NCBI RefSeq assembly: GCF_002699855.1
Contig: NZ_LKBW01000146.1
Location: forward strand, 1 to 56,398
Length of the DNA: 56,398 nucleotides
Direction of reading: 5' to 3'
DNA from: Pseudomonas amygdali
GTDB lineage: Bacteria; Pseudomonadota; Gammaproteobacteria; Pseudomonadales; Pseudomonadaceae
Shown piece after piece: positions 29,474 through 38,667 of this stretch. Below the pieces are notes generated by a model. The model saw only the letters and a list, made by a program, of their open reading frames with translations, made no database searches and was not told the DNA's origin. A program made the translations under genes and the position numbers. Position 1 is the first letter of the stretch, and the number at the start of each line of letters is the position of its first letter.

Positions 29474-31300
29474 TCAGATTTGTTGCAAGTGTCCGTACAG
29501 CTTTGCGTAAAGACCTCCATCGGCAATCAACTGTTGGTGTCCGCCGTCTTCGACAATCCGCCCGCCATCAAACACCAGCACCCGGTCAGCCTGCTTCACG
29601 GCCGACAGGCGGTGCGCGATGATCAGCGTTGTGCGACTACGCAGAAAACGTGCGAGGGCCTGATGCAGGTTGTACTCGGTAGCCGCGTCCAGCGCGGAGG
29701 TAGCTTCATCGAGGATAACCACTTTAGGGTCGGACAATACCATGCGTGCGATGGCCATGCGCTGACGCTGGCCACCCGACATTCTGACCCCGGAGCGCCC
29801 TACCACGCTATCCAGACCTTGTGGCAGATCGCGGATCGCAGAATCGAGTTGCGCAACTTCCAGCGCACGCCAGCAGGCTTCGTCGCTGCAGTCACGACCC
29901 ATGGTCAGGTTGGCGCGCACCGTGTCATTGAACAGGGCGGGATGCTGCAGTACCACGGCAACGTTCTCGCGCACAGTGTCCAGACCGATATCCTGCTGAC
30001 TGACGCCGCCAAAACGGATCACTCCGGTGCGGGCCGTGTACAAGCCCAGCAGCAACTGCACCAAGGTGCTCTTGCCGCCACCACTGGCACCGACGATGGC
30101 GACTTTTTCACCCGGCGCGATGCTCAGGTTCAACTGATCCAGCACCAGGTCTTCGCCATAACCGAAACTCAGGCCACGCACCTCGACCCCCACGGTCTCG
30201 CGCCCTGCGAAAGGGTCAGTGCCGCCGACATATTGCGGCTCATCGGCACGCGCCAGCAGCTCGTTGATACGCGTCAGAGCACCACCCGCCGCGTAATAGG
30301 CGTATTGCAGATTCAACAGTTGCTCAACCGGCGTCATCATGAACCAAAGGTAGCTGAACACCGCGAGCATCTGCCCGATCGACAGGTCCGAGAACAACAC
30401 CGTGAGCATTGCGGCGGCACGAAAGATATCGATACCGAACTGGAACAGCAGCCCGCTGGCACGCCCCGAGGCGTCGCTTTTCCATTGCGAATTGATGGCG
30501 TAATCACGCACTTCCTGCGCCCGCATGCCCAGCCGACCAAGGAAGAAACCCTGTCGATTACCCGCCCTGACTTCCTGAATCGCATCCAGTGTTTCACTCA
30601 GCGCCTGGGTAAAACGCGACGTGCTGTCGTTTTCCAGCTTCTTGAGATGCTTGACCCGCTTGCCCAGCTTCACCGTGAGCAGAATCACCAGCGGGTTGAA
30701 CAGCATAATCAGCAGCGCCAGCTTCCAGTGCATCCACATCAGAATGCCCGCCGTGCCTGCCAGGGTCAGCGTGGCTACCAGCAGTCGGCTGAGGGTTTCG
30801 CCGACAAACTTTTCCAGCGTGTCCAGGTCGGTCACCAGATGCGTAGTCACCGTGCCGCTGCCCAGGCTTTCGTACTCACGCAGGGAAATGCGCTTGAGCC
30901 GTTCGATCAAACGTAGCCGGATACGGTAGACGATATCCTTGGCCAGCCCGGCAAACAGCCGCGCCTGCAGAACGTTGAACACCAGCGCTCCGACACGCAG
31001 CACCAGAGTCAGCAAGAGCATCAGGCCGATGTAGCCCGCCGCCTTTTGCAGGCCGTCAGGCAGCAAGTGATTCATGACTTTCAGTGCCGCATCGCCGCGC
31101 CCCAACAGCACTTCGTCAACCAGCAACGGCAACAACAACGGGATCGGCACGCTGCACAGTGTCGCCAGAACCGCGACACCATTGGCCAGCCACAGGGCTT
31201 TTTTATGACGCAACGCAAGACGCCGGATCTCGGCCCAACTCAACGCATCGCCATGCTTGGCTTGCGACCGCCGGGCGGCATCGGGCGATTCATCACGCAC
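29474..31300 (-). CDS. ABC exporter, fused membrane and ATPase domains
   Basis: About 608 residues. Six membrane helices fill the first 330 residues, followed by a nucleotide-binding domain with Walker A GASGGGKST, signature MSGGQRQR and Walker B VVILDEATSALD, then the H-loop IAHRLSA. This is a homodimeric exporter half-transporter of the MsbA/multidrug type; the substrate is unknown. The start is uncertain: GTG codons lie at 31309 and 31300, and the second has the better distance to GGAG. It overlaps the DsbA-like gene by 8 bases, so the two are cotranscribed. Confidence 0.87.
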   Translation of the reverse strand: MRDESPDAARRSQAKHGDALSWAEIRRLALRHKKALWLANGVAVLATLCSVPIPLLLPLLVDEVLLGRGDAALKVMNHLLPDGLQKAAGYIGLMLLLTLVLRVGALVFNVLQARLFAGLAKDIVYRIRLRLIERLKRISLREYESLGSGTVTTHLVTDLDTLEKFVGETLSRLLVATLTLAGTAGILMWMHWKLALLIMLFNPLVILLTVKLGKRVKHLKKLENDSTSRFTQALSETLDAIQEVRAGNRQGFFLGRLGMRAQEVRDYAINSQWKSDASGRASGLLFQFGIDIFRAAAMLTVLFSDLSIGQMLAVFSYLWFMMTPVEQLLNLQYAYYAAGGALTRINELLARADEPQYVGGTDPFAGRETVGVEVRGLSFGYGEDLVLDQLNLSIAPGEKVAIVGASGGGKSTLVQLLLGLYTARTGVIRFGGVSQQDIGLDTVRENVAVVLQHPALFNDTVRANLTMGRDCSDEACWRALEVAQLDSAIRDLPQGLDSVVGRSGVRMSGGQRQRMAIARMVLSDPKVVILDEATSALDAATEYNLHQALARFLRSRTTLIIAHRLSAVKQADRVLVFDGGRIVEDGGHQQLIADGGLYAKLYGHLQQI

Positions 31301-31925
31301 TGGCTGCACGCTCCAGCCATCGACCCAGCAAGGGCGAAAGGCTGCTCAACGGCTGATAACCGTTGGTCAACAGCGCCAACTGGCCGTTACGCTCGGCAAG
31401 CAGGGTCGGAAAACCGGCGATGCCCAGATCCTGCGCCCAGGCGAAATCAGCTGCCGTGGCAGCTTGCCGCTCCTTACTCTCGAATTCATCGGCAAATGCC
31501 TGACGCGACAGCCCCGCCTGCTCGGCCAGTTCGGCCAGCAATGAAGGGCGTGTTACGTCACGACCTTCGCTATAGAAAGCCCGCTGAATCAGCCCGACCA
31601 GTTCCCAGGCGCGGTCCGGGTCCAACTGCCGTGCCGCAGTGACGGCCAGACAGGCAGGCGTGGTGTCGTAGACAAACCCTTCCGGCAGCGCACCCTCGCG
31701 AAGAAACGGCTGGCCGGTGGCCTCTTCGACCGCCTGCCAGTGCTCGAGAATGTAACGACGCTTGGCCGGCTCCAGCGCTGCACCCTCAGAGCGCAGACCG
31801 CCCATGACCAGATGCAGCGGCACGCCCGCTGCCCGAGCCTGTTGCACCAACGCGTCGGCAACTGGAGCGAAGCCCCAGCACCAGGAGCACATAGGGTCCA
31901 TGACATAGATCAGGCGGGCAGACAT
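31293..31925 (-). CDS. DsbA family thiol-disulfide protein
   Basis: A 210-residue cytoplasmic thioredoxin-fold protein. The redox motif CSWC is in MDPMCSWCWGF at the N-terminus, followed by the helical insertion of DsbA-type proteins and a cis-proline segment IAGFPTLL. No signal peptide, so it is not the periplasmic DsbA; it resembles cytosolic FrnE-like members. Three bases separate it from trhO. Confidence 0.85.
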   Translation of the reverse strand: MSARLIYVMDPMCSWCWGFAPVADALVQQARAAGVPLHLVMGGLRSEGAALEPAKRRYILEHWQAVEEATGQPFLREGALPEGFVYDTTPACLAVTAARQLDPDRAWELVGLIQRAFYSEGRDVTRPSLLAELAEQAGLSRQAFADEFESKERQAATAADFAWAQDLGIAGFPTLLAERNGQLALLTNGYQPLSSLSPLLGRWLERAASA

Positions 31926-31928
31926 GGC

Positions 31929-32882
31929 TCAGGCCTCGGAGGGCAAACGATAGTTGCGACCAATCGGATGGGGCTGGTTACGTGCCTTGGCCAGTTCGAT
32001 CTGTTTTTGCCGGTCGATGGCGCTGCGACGAGTCTTCTCGCTCAGCGAATCCCAACAATGCGGGCAGCTGACACCCGGTGAGTAATGCTCGCTGGCGCGA
32101 TCCTCGGCACTGATCGGCGTGCGGCAGGCATGGCATTGATCATAATCGCCTTCGGTCAGGTCGTGGCGCACCGTAACCCGGTTGTCGAACACGAAACACT
32201 CGCCGCGCCACTGACTTTCCTGCTCGGGGACTTCTTCCAGATATTTGAGAATCCCGCCCTTGAGGTGATAGACCTCTTCAAAACCTTCGCCCAGCATGTA
32301 ACTGGAGGCTTTTTCGCAGCGAATGCCACCGGTACAGAACATGGCGACCTTCTTGTGCACCGCCGGGTCGAAATGCGCCTTGATGTATTCCGGAAACTCG
32401 CGAAAAGACGTCGTCTTCGGATCGATGGCGCCCTCGAAGGTGCCAATCGAGACTTCGTAGTCGTTGCGGGTATCGATCAACAGCACTTCAGGGTCAGTGA
32501 TCAGGGCGTTCCAATCCTTGGGCTCGACGTACGTGCCGACGCTCTTGTTGGGGTCGACACCCTCTACGCCCAGGGTCACGATCTCTTTCTTGAGCTTGAC
32601 CTTGGTGCGATAGAACGGCTGCTCGTCGCAGTAGGATTCCTTGTGATCGATGTCGATCAGGCGCGGATCGCTCTTCAACCAGGCCATAAGGCCGTCGATG
32701 CCTTCGCGGCTGCCGGACACCGTGCCGTTGATGCCTTCATCGGCGATCAACAGTGTGCCCTTGATGCCATTGTCGACCATCGCCTGCAACAGGGGCTCGC
32801 GCAGTTCCACGTAATCGCTGAGGGTCACGAACTTGTATAGCGCAGCCACGACGATCGCCTGAGTCATCGGCTCTTGAGTCAT
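31929..32882 (-). CDS. trhO: tRNA uridine(34) hydroxylase TrhO (rhodanese domain)
   Basis: A 317-residue protein formerly called YceA. TrhO makes 5-hydroxyuridine at position 34 of tRNA, oxygen-dependent. An N-terminal acylphosphatase-like region with [11 protein letters not shown] is followed by a rhodanese domain with the catalytic cysteine in [11 protein letters not shown] and a cysteine-rich C-terminus ([15 protein letters not shown]). Start at 32882 follows GGAG at 6 bases; the longer frame runs back toward a terminator and is not supported. Confidence 0.92.
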   Translation of the reverse strand: MTQEPMTQAIVVAALYKFVTLSDYVELREPLLQAMVDNGIKGTLLIADEGINGTVSGSREGIDGLMAWLKSDPRLIDIDHKESYCDEQPFYRTKVKLKKEIVTLGVEGVDPNKSVGTYVEPKDWNALITDPEVLLIDTRNDYEVSIGTFEGAIDPKTTSFREFPEYIKAHFDPAVHKKVAMFCTGGIRCEKASSYMLGEGFEEVYHLKGGILKYLEEVPEQESQWRGECFVFDNRVTVRHDLTEGDYDQCHACRTPISAEDRASEHYSPGVSCPHCWDSLSEKTRRSAIDRQKQIELAKARNQPHPIGRNYRLPSEA

Positions 32883-32937
32883 GTATCTCTCCAGTGGCGA
32901 CCCTCGCAAAGGGCCTACCGGGTAAAAATGTGCGGAC

Positions 32938-32969
32938 AAAAAAACGCACCGGCCAGGCGGCGCGGTGCG
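32938..32969 (-). terminator. bolA intrinsic terminator
   Basis: On the minus strand a stem CGCACCG / CGGTGCG with an 11-base GC-rich loop is followed at once by seven T. It lies between the bolA stop and the trhO start, so these are probably separate transcripts. Confidence 0.85.
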
Positions 32970-33054
32970 GATTCTAGCAAAAACCGGAGTGCAGCAGGCA
33001 GGTCAGCGGATCAATAGCCCCGGTAAAAGGGCGCAAATCAGCCAAAAACCCTGA

Positions 33055-33348
33055 TCAGTGACCGCCAGCACAGGTCGGTGAAGCAGGCGCTGCACCGACC
33101 TTCGACCATTCTTCAGGCGTGTAAGTGTGCAACGCCAGCGCATGAAACTCGCCCATCAGGGCACCCAGCGTGGCGTAAACCTTCTGGTGCCGCTTGACCG
33201 AATTCAGGCCCTGAAACTGATCACTGACCAGAACAGCCTTGTAATGGGTCTGCTGACCACGACTGTGCATGTGGCTCTCGTCGAGCACTTGCAGATGGTG
33301 CGGTTGCAGCAGCGCAAGCGCCGACTCGATTCGTTGTTGCATGGTCAT
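33055..33348 (-). CDS. BolA family protein
   Basis: A 97-residue protein with the BolA fold: LQVLDESHMHSRG, then the helix-turn segment SVKRHQKVYATLG and the conserved LHTYTPEEW. BolA proteins pair with monothiol glutaredoxins in iron-sulfur cluster handling and can bind DNA. The final CAGGH tail adds a cysteine and histidine. It follows the DUF2059 gene by 15 bases. Confidence 0.92.
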   Translation of the reverse strand: MTMQQRIESALALLQPHHLQVLDESHMHSRGQQTHYKAVLVSDQFQGLNSVKRHQKVYATLGALMGEFHALALHTYTPEEWSKVGAAPASPTCAGGH

Positions 33349-33363
33349 GGCAGCAATCGCCTG

Positions 33364-33891
33364 TCAGGGCTTTTTGGCAGGAGCTGGAGCGGCTGCCTTG
33401 GCAGGTTCCAGTTCGGCAGTCATGTCAGCCAGAAGCTTGTTGACGACCGGCACTGCGCTTTCCAGCTTGCTTTGGGTCAGTTGGGCCGATTGCTGAGCCA
33501 GCTCAGGCATTTTGGTCATCACTTTCTTGCCCAGCGGAGACTGGTAGAACGCAACCAGGTCCTTCAGCTCGCTTTCGGTGAAGTTGGCGGTGTACAGCTT
33601 GACCATCTCAGGCTTGAGCTTGTTCCAGCCAATAGCCTGGTCCAGAGCGGTGTTGGCCTTGGCCTGATAGGTTTCAAGCAGGGCTTTTTTCGATGCAGGT
33701 GCCTTGGTTTCAGCAAAACGCTGAGCGAACATCTGCTGAACCTGCGCATAGACCGGAGCGCCCAGGCGATCGGCGTTGGCAAGCTTCAGGAACGTTTCGG
33801 CGCTCGCGTTGTGACTGGCGGTGTCGGCGAAGACCTGGCCGCTGGCACAGACCAGGGCTACCGCGGTACAAATGGCACGAAGACGGGTCAT
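33364..33891 (-). CDS. DUF2059 domain periplasmic protein
   Basis: A 175-residue exported helical protein. A signal peptide covers about residues 1-22 (ending VFA-D); DUF2059 lies in the middle with YTANFTESELKDLVAFYQSP; the C-terminus is an Ala/Pro/Lys-rich tail. The family is widespread in proteobacteria, without a firm function. It probably shares a transcript with bolA and is divergent from fumC. Confidence 0.85.
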   Translation of the reverse strand: MTRLRAICTAVALVCASGQVFADTASHNASAETFLKLANADRLGAPVYAQVQQMFAQRFAETKAPASKKALLETYQAKANTALDQAIGWNKLKPEMVKLYTANFTESELKDLVAFYQSPLGKKVMTKMPELAQQSAQLTQSKLESAVPVVNKLLADMTAELEPAKAAAPAPAKKP

Positions 33892-34060
33892 CGAGTTTCC
33901 TTATCTAGCAAACGAGGCATTACCCCAGGGCCGACCATTCTGCGCTTATCTGGGCTTTTGGCTCAACCCCCGGTTCACCCAGCGGTTAAAAAGCACTGCG
34001 CGGGAACCCTGTAGGCATATGGACACCTAACCCTGCAACACACTTAAAGGAGTAATAACA

Positions 34061-35455
34061 GTGAGCCGCACCGAAACCGACAGCATTGGCCCGATCGAAG
34101 TCCCCGAAGATGCCTACTGGGGCGCGCAGACCCAACGCTCACTGATCAATTTTGCGATTGGCGATCAGCGTATGCCACTGCCCGTTCTGCACGCGCTGAC
34201 CCTGATCAAGAAAGCCGCGGCACGCGTAAACGACCGTAACGGCGATCTGCCCGCCGACATTGCCCGCCTGATCGAACAGGCCGCCGATGAGGTGCTCGAC
34301 GGTCAGCACGACGCGCAATTCCCGCTGGTGGTCTGGCAGACCGGCAGCGGCACGCAAAGCAACATGAACGTCAACGAAGTGATCGCAGGCCGAGCTAACG
34401 AACTGGCAGGTCAGGGCCGTGGCGGTAAATCACCAGTTCACCCCAACGATCACGTCAACCGCTCGCAAAGCTCCAACGATTGCTTCCCGACAGCCATGCA
34501 CATCGCCACTGCCCAAGCGGTCAAGGAACAGCTGCTGCCCGCCATCGCCGAGCTTTCCAGCGGGCTTGCCGAACAGGCTGCGCGGCACATGAAACTGGTC
34601 AAGACCGGGCGCACGCACATGATGGACGCGACGCCTATCACCTTTGGCCAGGAGCTGTCGGGGTTTGTCGCGCAACTGGATTACGCAGAAAAGGCCATTC
34701 GCGCTGCGCTTCCCGCCGTCTATGAGCTGGCTCAGGGCGGTACTGCGGTCGGTACCGGGCTCAACTCGCCGAAAGGCTTCGCCGAGGCCATCGCAGCAGA
34801 GCTGGCTGCACTGTCCGGGCTGCCGTTCGTCACTGCGCCCAACAAGTTCGCCGCACTGGCCGGTCACGAGCCGCTTGCAGCACTTTCCGGCGCACTGAAG
34901 ACCCTGGCCGGAACCCTGATGAAAATCGCCAACGACCTGCGCCTGCTGGGTTCCGGCCCGCGTGCCGGGCTGGCCGAAGTCAGGCTGCCAGCCAACGAGC
35001 CCGGCAGTTCGATCATGCCCGGCAAGGTCAACCCGACCCAGTGCGAGGCCTTGTCGATGCTCGCCTGCCAGGTCATGGGCAACGACGTGACCATCGGCTT
35101 CGCCGCCAGCCAGGGCCACCTGCAACTGAACGTCTACAAGCCGGTGATCATCCACAATGTGCTGCAATCGATCCGCTTGCTGGCCGATGGCTGCAGCAAT
35201 TTCAATGAACACTGCATTGCAGGCATGCAGCCGGATGCTGAAAAAATGGCTGAGCACCTGGAGCGCGGACTGATGCTGGTTACTGCACTCAATCCGCATA
35301 TCGGTTATGACAAATCGGCGCAGATTGCCAAGAAGGCTTACACCGAAGGCCTGACCCTGCGTGAAGCCGCATTGGCGCTGGGTTATCTGACCGATGAGGA
35401 GTTCGACGCCTGGGTGCGTCCGGACAAAATGCTTGAGGCAGGCAGTAATGGCTGA
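34061..35455 (+). CDS. fumC: class II fumarate hydratase
   Basis: A 464-residue tetrameric, iron-free fumarase of the TCA cycle. The superfamily signature [11 protein letters not shown] is present, as are [13 protein letters not shown] and [11 protein letters not shown] motifs. In P. aeruginosa the copy with these neighbours is one of two fumC genes. AAAGGAG precedes the GTG start. The 3' end overlaps the quinone reductase gene by 8 bases. Confidence 0.95.
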   Translation: MSRTETDSIGPIEVPEDAYWGAQTQRSLINFAIGDQRMPLPVLHALTLIKKAAARVNDRNGDLPADIARLIEQAADEVLDGQHDAQFPLVVWQTGSGTQSNMNVNEVIAGRANELAGQGRGGKSPVHPNDHVNRSQSSNDCFPTAMHIATAQAVKEQLLPAIAELSSGLAEQAARHMKLVKTGRTHMMDATPITFGQELSGFVAQLDYAEKAIRAALPAVYELAQGGTAVGTGLNSPKGFAEAIAAELAALSGLPFVTAPNKFAALAGHEPLAALSGALKTLAGTLMKIANDLRLLGSGPRAGLAEVRLPANEPGSSIMPGKVNPTQCEALSMLACQVMGNDVTIGFAASQGHLQLNVYKPVIIHNVLQSIRLLADGCSNFNEHCIAGMQPDAEKMAEHLERGLMLVTALNPHIGYDKSAQIAKKAYTEGLTLREAALALGYLTDEEFDAWVRPDKMLEAGSNG

Positions 35456-36062
35456 TGCCAGAAGCGGCGCAACGCCACTGGAAGGTAACGGCAAACGGAT
35501 TCTGATGGTTTACGGTACGCCGAAAGCCATCAGCCTCTGCCATGCCCTTGGCGAAGCCTATGCACAGGCTGCGCGCAGTGAAGGGCATGTGGTGCGGGAA
35601 CTCAAGCTGGGCGAGCTGGATTTCGATCCTATTCTGCACAACGGCTACGATCAAACCCAGACACTTGAACCGGACCTGCTCGACGCCCAGCGCCAGATTC
35701 ACTGGGCCGAGCATCTGGTATTCGTCTATCCCGTCTGGTGGGGCGGCTTGCCGGCGCTACTGACAGGCTTTTTCGACCGGGTACTGACGCCCGGTTTTGC
35801 GTTCAAGACCCACGGCCGCAAGCATTCCTCCAATGAGCTGCTCCGAGGCCGCACTGCGGAGCTGCTGGTCGCCATGGACACGCCGCCACGCTACTTTCAA
35901 TGGATTTACGGCGCGCCGGCCCACCGGCAGATGGTGCGGACGATATTGGGCTTTTGCGGGATAAAAACCAAACGCCTTAGCGAATTTGCCCCGGTGCACA
36001 GTGCCAGCGAACAGCAACGCCAGGAATGGATTCTCCAGGCACAGGCACTGGGCAAGCGCTGA
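35448..36062 (+). CDS. NAD(P)H-dependent quinone oxidoreductase (flavodoxin-like, MdaB/NQO1 type)
   Basis: A 204-residue flavoprotein of the flavodoxin_2 family. Characteristic segments are [10 protein letters not shown] at the first strand, [13 protein letters not shown] at the FMN/FAD-binding loop and [11 protein letters not shown]. Such enzymes reduce quinones by two electrons and limit redox cycling. The ATG at 35448 lies inside the end of fumC (8-base overlap), with GAGG upstream, so it is translationally coupled to the fumarase gene. Confidence 0.85.
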   Translation: MADARSGATPLEGNGKRILMVYGTPKAISLCHALGEAYAQAARSEGHVVRELKLGELDFDPILHNGYDQTQTLEPDLLDAQRQIHWAEHLVFVYPVWWGGLPALLTGFFDRVLTPGFAFKTHGRKHSSNELLRGRTAELLVAMDTPPRYFQWIYGAPAHRQMVRTILGFCGIKTKRLSEFAPVHSASEQQRQEWILQAQALGKR

Positions 36063-36080
36063 TCTGTCCGGGCGGTGAAT

Positions 36081-37040
36081 TCAGGCCTGTGCGAGCCTTG
36101 CCTTGCGCGCTCTGAGGCCAGCGACCAGTGAAGGACCAAGCGCGGTCAGCGCCGACCCCGTCACCACCAGCAGCGCGCCGCCGTAACCCATCACGTTCAA
36201 TTCCTCTGCCTGCACATAATCAGGCCATAGCCACGCTGCGGCAGCCACGGCGGTCAGCGTAACCAGCGACGTCATCGCAAGCGTCGCGCTGACCCGTGAT
36301 GCCTCCCAATGCGCCAGCGCCTCAGCGAAAGCACCATAGGCCACCAGTGTATTCAGACAGCAGGCGAGTAGCAGCCAGCCCTGCAACGGGCTCAACAATA
36401 ACGCCTCGGCGGGGTGCGCCCAAGGCGTTAGCAACAGCGCACAGAACAGGTAAATCACCATCATCACCTGCAGCGAATTCCACACGGTCAGGAGCTGCTT
36501 CTGGCTCAATCCATAGAACGTCCAGATGGTCGAGGCCAGGAGCACCACCAGCACACCAAGGGTGTAATCGCCCAACGAGGTGAACAGCTCCACCAGACGC
36601 TGATTGAAAAAGAAGCCGAAACCGATCAGCAAGACGGCCAGACCAATGCCCTGCCCCAGACTGAAACGTTCCTTGAACAAAAAGATACTGCTGATCAACA
36701 GGAAGATCGGGCCGACCTGAACCAGTAATTGCGTGGTACCGGGGCTCAGCAGCCGCAAGCCGATGAGGTACAGCACGTAGTTGCCGACCAGGCCGAATAC
36801 CGCCAGCCCCACCAGTACCTGACCCTTGCGTCCCAGCACCTTGAAGCTGGGCAGGCGCTTGACCGACGCCAGCCAGATGAACAACAGCGCGCCGGAAACA
36901 GCCAGGCGAAACCAGGTCACAGTGACAGGGTCCATCACCTGCAGGACCTGCTTGAGCTTGATTGGCAGAATGCCCCAGAGCAACGCAGTCAACAGCGACA
37001 GACAAAGGCCATAGACCCAGCGACCAGACGAGATGTGCAT
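36081..37040 (-). CDS. DMT superfamily transporter (EamA)
   Basis: A 319-residue membrane protein with about ten helices and two EamA repeats. The motifs WGILPIKLK in the first helix and MDPVTVTWFRLAVSGALLF in the second are typical. These carriers export amino acids, nucleosides or other metabolites; the substrate cannot be read here. It converges on the quinone reductase gene with 18 bases between, and no terminator is visible. Confidence 0.87.
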   Translation of the reverse strand: MHISSGRWVYGLCLSLLTALLWGILPIKLKQVLQVMDPVTVTWFRLAVSGALLFIWLASVKRLPSFKVLGRKGQVLVGLAVFGLVGNYVLYLIGLRLLSPGTTQLLVQVGPIFLLISSIFLFKERFSLGQGIGLAVLLIGFGFFFNQRLVELFTSLGDYTLGVLVVLLASTIWTFYGLSQKQLLTVWNSLQVMMVIYLFCALLLTPWAHPAEALLLSPLQGWLLLACCLNTLVAYGAFAEALAHWEASRVSATLAMTSLVTLTAVAAAAWLWPDYVQAEELNVMGYGGALLVVTGSALTALGPSLVAGLRARKARLAQA

Positions 37041-37140
37041 TGAACCTTCCGCAAGAGATAGAACCAGTTGCTCATTCTAGGCGCTGATCTGCAAAGCAAC
37101 AGTTACAGCTGGGCGCAGTTAACGCCGCCAATTGTGTTCT

Positions 37141-37740
37141 TTACCCCTGACCGCCGTGATTGCGCTGATACGTCTCGCTGCCCATTGCCTGAATCTGACC
37201 TTCGATCAAGGCGTCGAAAGGCTTCAGCAGCGCCTCGAAAGAGCGTGGCGCTTCCAGCGTCTGCAACGTATGAACGATAGCCTCAAGCGTCGATAAGGCA
37301 TCCGGACCCGGCGCTTTGCGCAAGCGATAACGCGAAACTGGCACAATGCCTGGTGTGACCCTTGGCAGGCCCGCCAACAAGGGGTTGAGGTGCAGCAGTT
37401 TGCGCGCCTTGCGCCAGGTGCCATCCGGCACGACCAGCAACATGGGCAGCGAGTTCTGCACATAGGGCAGCAACGTCTCGGCAGCGTCACCCGGAAACAG
37501 CAACCGCGCCTGATAGCCGGGCGGGTTCAATAGCGTTTGCAGATCATCGAACACTTCCCCCACCCGCAACTGCGCATTGACCAGACCCAGTGCGGCCAGT
37601 CGCGCCGTATTCAACGCATGGCCGGCTTCATCGGGATGCTGCAGGATCAACACTCGCGTGCGGCTGTCCAATTGCGTAATCAAGGCGCAGAGACAGTGCG
37701 GGACGGGACGCAGGCAACGTTTACAGCGGGCGCGGGGCAT
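37141..37740 (-). CDS. tRNA-uridine aminocarboxypropyltransferase (DTW domain)
   Basis: A 199-residue enzyme that adds an aminocarboxypropyl group from SAM to uridine 47 of tRNA (acp3U; TapT/TuaA in E. coli). An N-terminal zinc-ribbon-like cluster CKRCLRPVPHCLC is followed by VLILQHPDE and the domain signature PDGTWRKARKLL. Length is normal. Confidence 0.88.
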   Translation of the reverse strand: MPRARCKRCLRPVPHCLCALITQLDSRTRVLILQHPDEAGHALNTARLAALGLVNAQLRVGEVFDDLQTLLNPPGYQARLLFPGDAAETLLPYVQNSLPMLLVVPDGTWRKARKLLHLNPLLAGLPRVTPGIVPVSRYRLRKAPGPDALSTLEAIVHTLQTLEAPRSFEALLKPFDALIEGQIQAMGSETYQRNHGGQG

Positions 37741-37965
37741 CGGTTCTTACTCGGACAATCCAAAAAGGTTAAAACATGCCGCGCTGCGCCATGACCTTGA
37801 GCTCATCACAACCGCCTGTCGAACTGCGGCGCAGTTTAACCGGATAGCCCCCATTGCACGGGGGTGAACCGTAGCTGCAACAGCGATTTGAGCTAGCCTT
37901 GAGGTCTGGGCTGGTGAAATGAAGTACGCCTGCTGAATCTGACAAGATCAACCTCAGGGGCTTTC
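37741..37965. other. intergenic region, divergent promoters
   Basis: Spacer of 225 bases between the tRNA-modifying enzyme and the ACP-like gene. It should contain both promoters. No terminator or recognisable operator was seen. Confidence 0.4.
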
Positions 37966-38259
37966 ATGAATCGCGAAGAAATCAAACAGAAGGTGTTTGA
38001 CGCGCTAGGCATCATTCTAGTGGATAAAAGCATGATTCACGAAGGTGCCACCTTCATCGACCTGGCTTTTGAGGACGATGACATAGAGTGTCTGTTCGCG
38101 GCGCTGGGGGACATCTTCAACTTCGCGTTTCCTGACCAGATCAAGGAACAGGCCATCACAAAGCCCGAGGACTTTTCCCTGCACATGATCATCGAGCTAA
38201 TTCTGTTGATGGGAAACGAAGGCAACAAAACCAGGATAAAACCCGGACATCGGCATTGA
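37966..38259 (+). CDS. acyl-carrier-protein-like protein without phosphopantetheine serine
   Basis: A 97-residue acidic protein whose helices align with acyl carrier proteins: EEIKQKVFDALGIIL (helix I), ATFIDLAFEDDDIECLFAAL (loop and helix II) and TKPEDFSLHMIIELI (helix III to IV). At the place of the DSL motif, whose serine carries 4'-phosphopantetheine, the sequence is EDDDIE, so it cannot be loaded in the usual way. A CAGGGG lies before the ATG. It stands alone, with no synthase or ligase near. Fold assignment is by eye; another helical family is possible. Confidence 0.6.
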   Translation: MNREEIKQKVFDALGIILVDKSMIHEGATFIDLAFEDDDIECLFAALGDIFNFAFPDQIKEQAITKPEDFSLHMIIELILLMGNEGNKTRIKPGHRH

Positions 38260-38346
38260 ATGCCAGCCCTTGTATCGGGACACTCTTGTGCGTCCCGACC
38301 AGATTCAATATGCGCTCTGCCCAGCGAAGAGGGTCAGGCGAGAGGT

Positions 38347-38469
38347 TTACCGGCGTTGGCGACGACGATCATCATCGGCACGAACCGGAATGGGCTGCAG
38401 TTTTGGTCGTTCTATAAGACCCAATGCAACGCCTGCGTCATGGAGCCATTCTTGCAGTTTGCTATTCAT
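38347..38469 (-). CDS. small protein of 40 residues
   Basis: A 40-codon frame reading MNSKLQEWLHDAGVALGL and ending in the basic RRRQRR. AAGGGGG stands 5 bases before the ATG, and codon choice fits the neighbours. I recall very similar short proteins in other pseudomonads, but no function. The N-terminal half could form an amphipathic helix; the proline-rich centre (PKLQPIPVR) leads to an arginine tail that could bind nucleic acid. The overlapping plus-strand frame 38260-38523 has no such support. Confidence 0.7.
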   Translation of the reverse strand: MNSKLQEWLHDAGVALGLIERPKLQPIPVRADDDRRRQRR

Positions 38470-38667
38470 AGAGCCCCCTTGAGGGAAATACCCGGCAGTC
38501 AATCTGTACACATCACTCACTAGAGATCATAGAAGCAAATGAACCGTTAGCCGAGTGCTACGGAAAACAATTTTCCGATAGAGCCAATGTGACATTTGTA
38601 CAGGCTCGCTTCTAGTCTTTGCGACGGACGGCCTGTTACTGAACGTTGCGCCGACGAGCCAAACTGA

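Noticed and set aside
31293..31925. Periplasmic DsbA
   Set aside because: It has the CSWC motif but no signal peptide; a cytoplasmic DsbA-family protein fits better.
38260..38523. Plus-strand 87-codon ORF after the ACP-like gene
   Set aside because: No Shine-Dalgarno sequence and non-protein-like composition; the opposite strand carries a better supported 40-codon gene.
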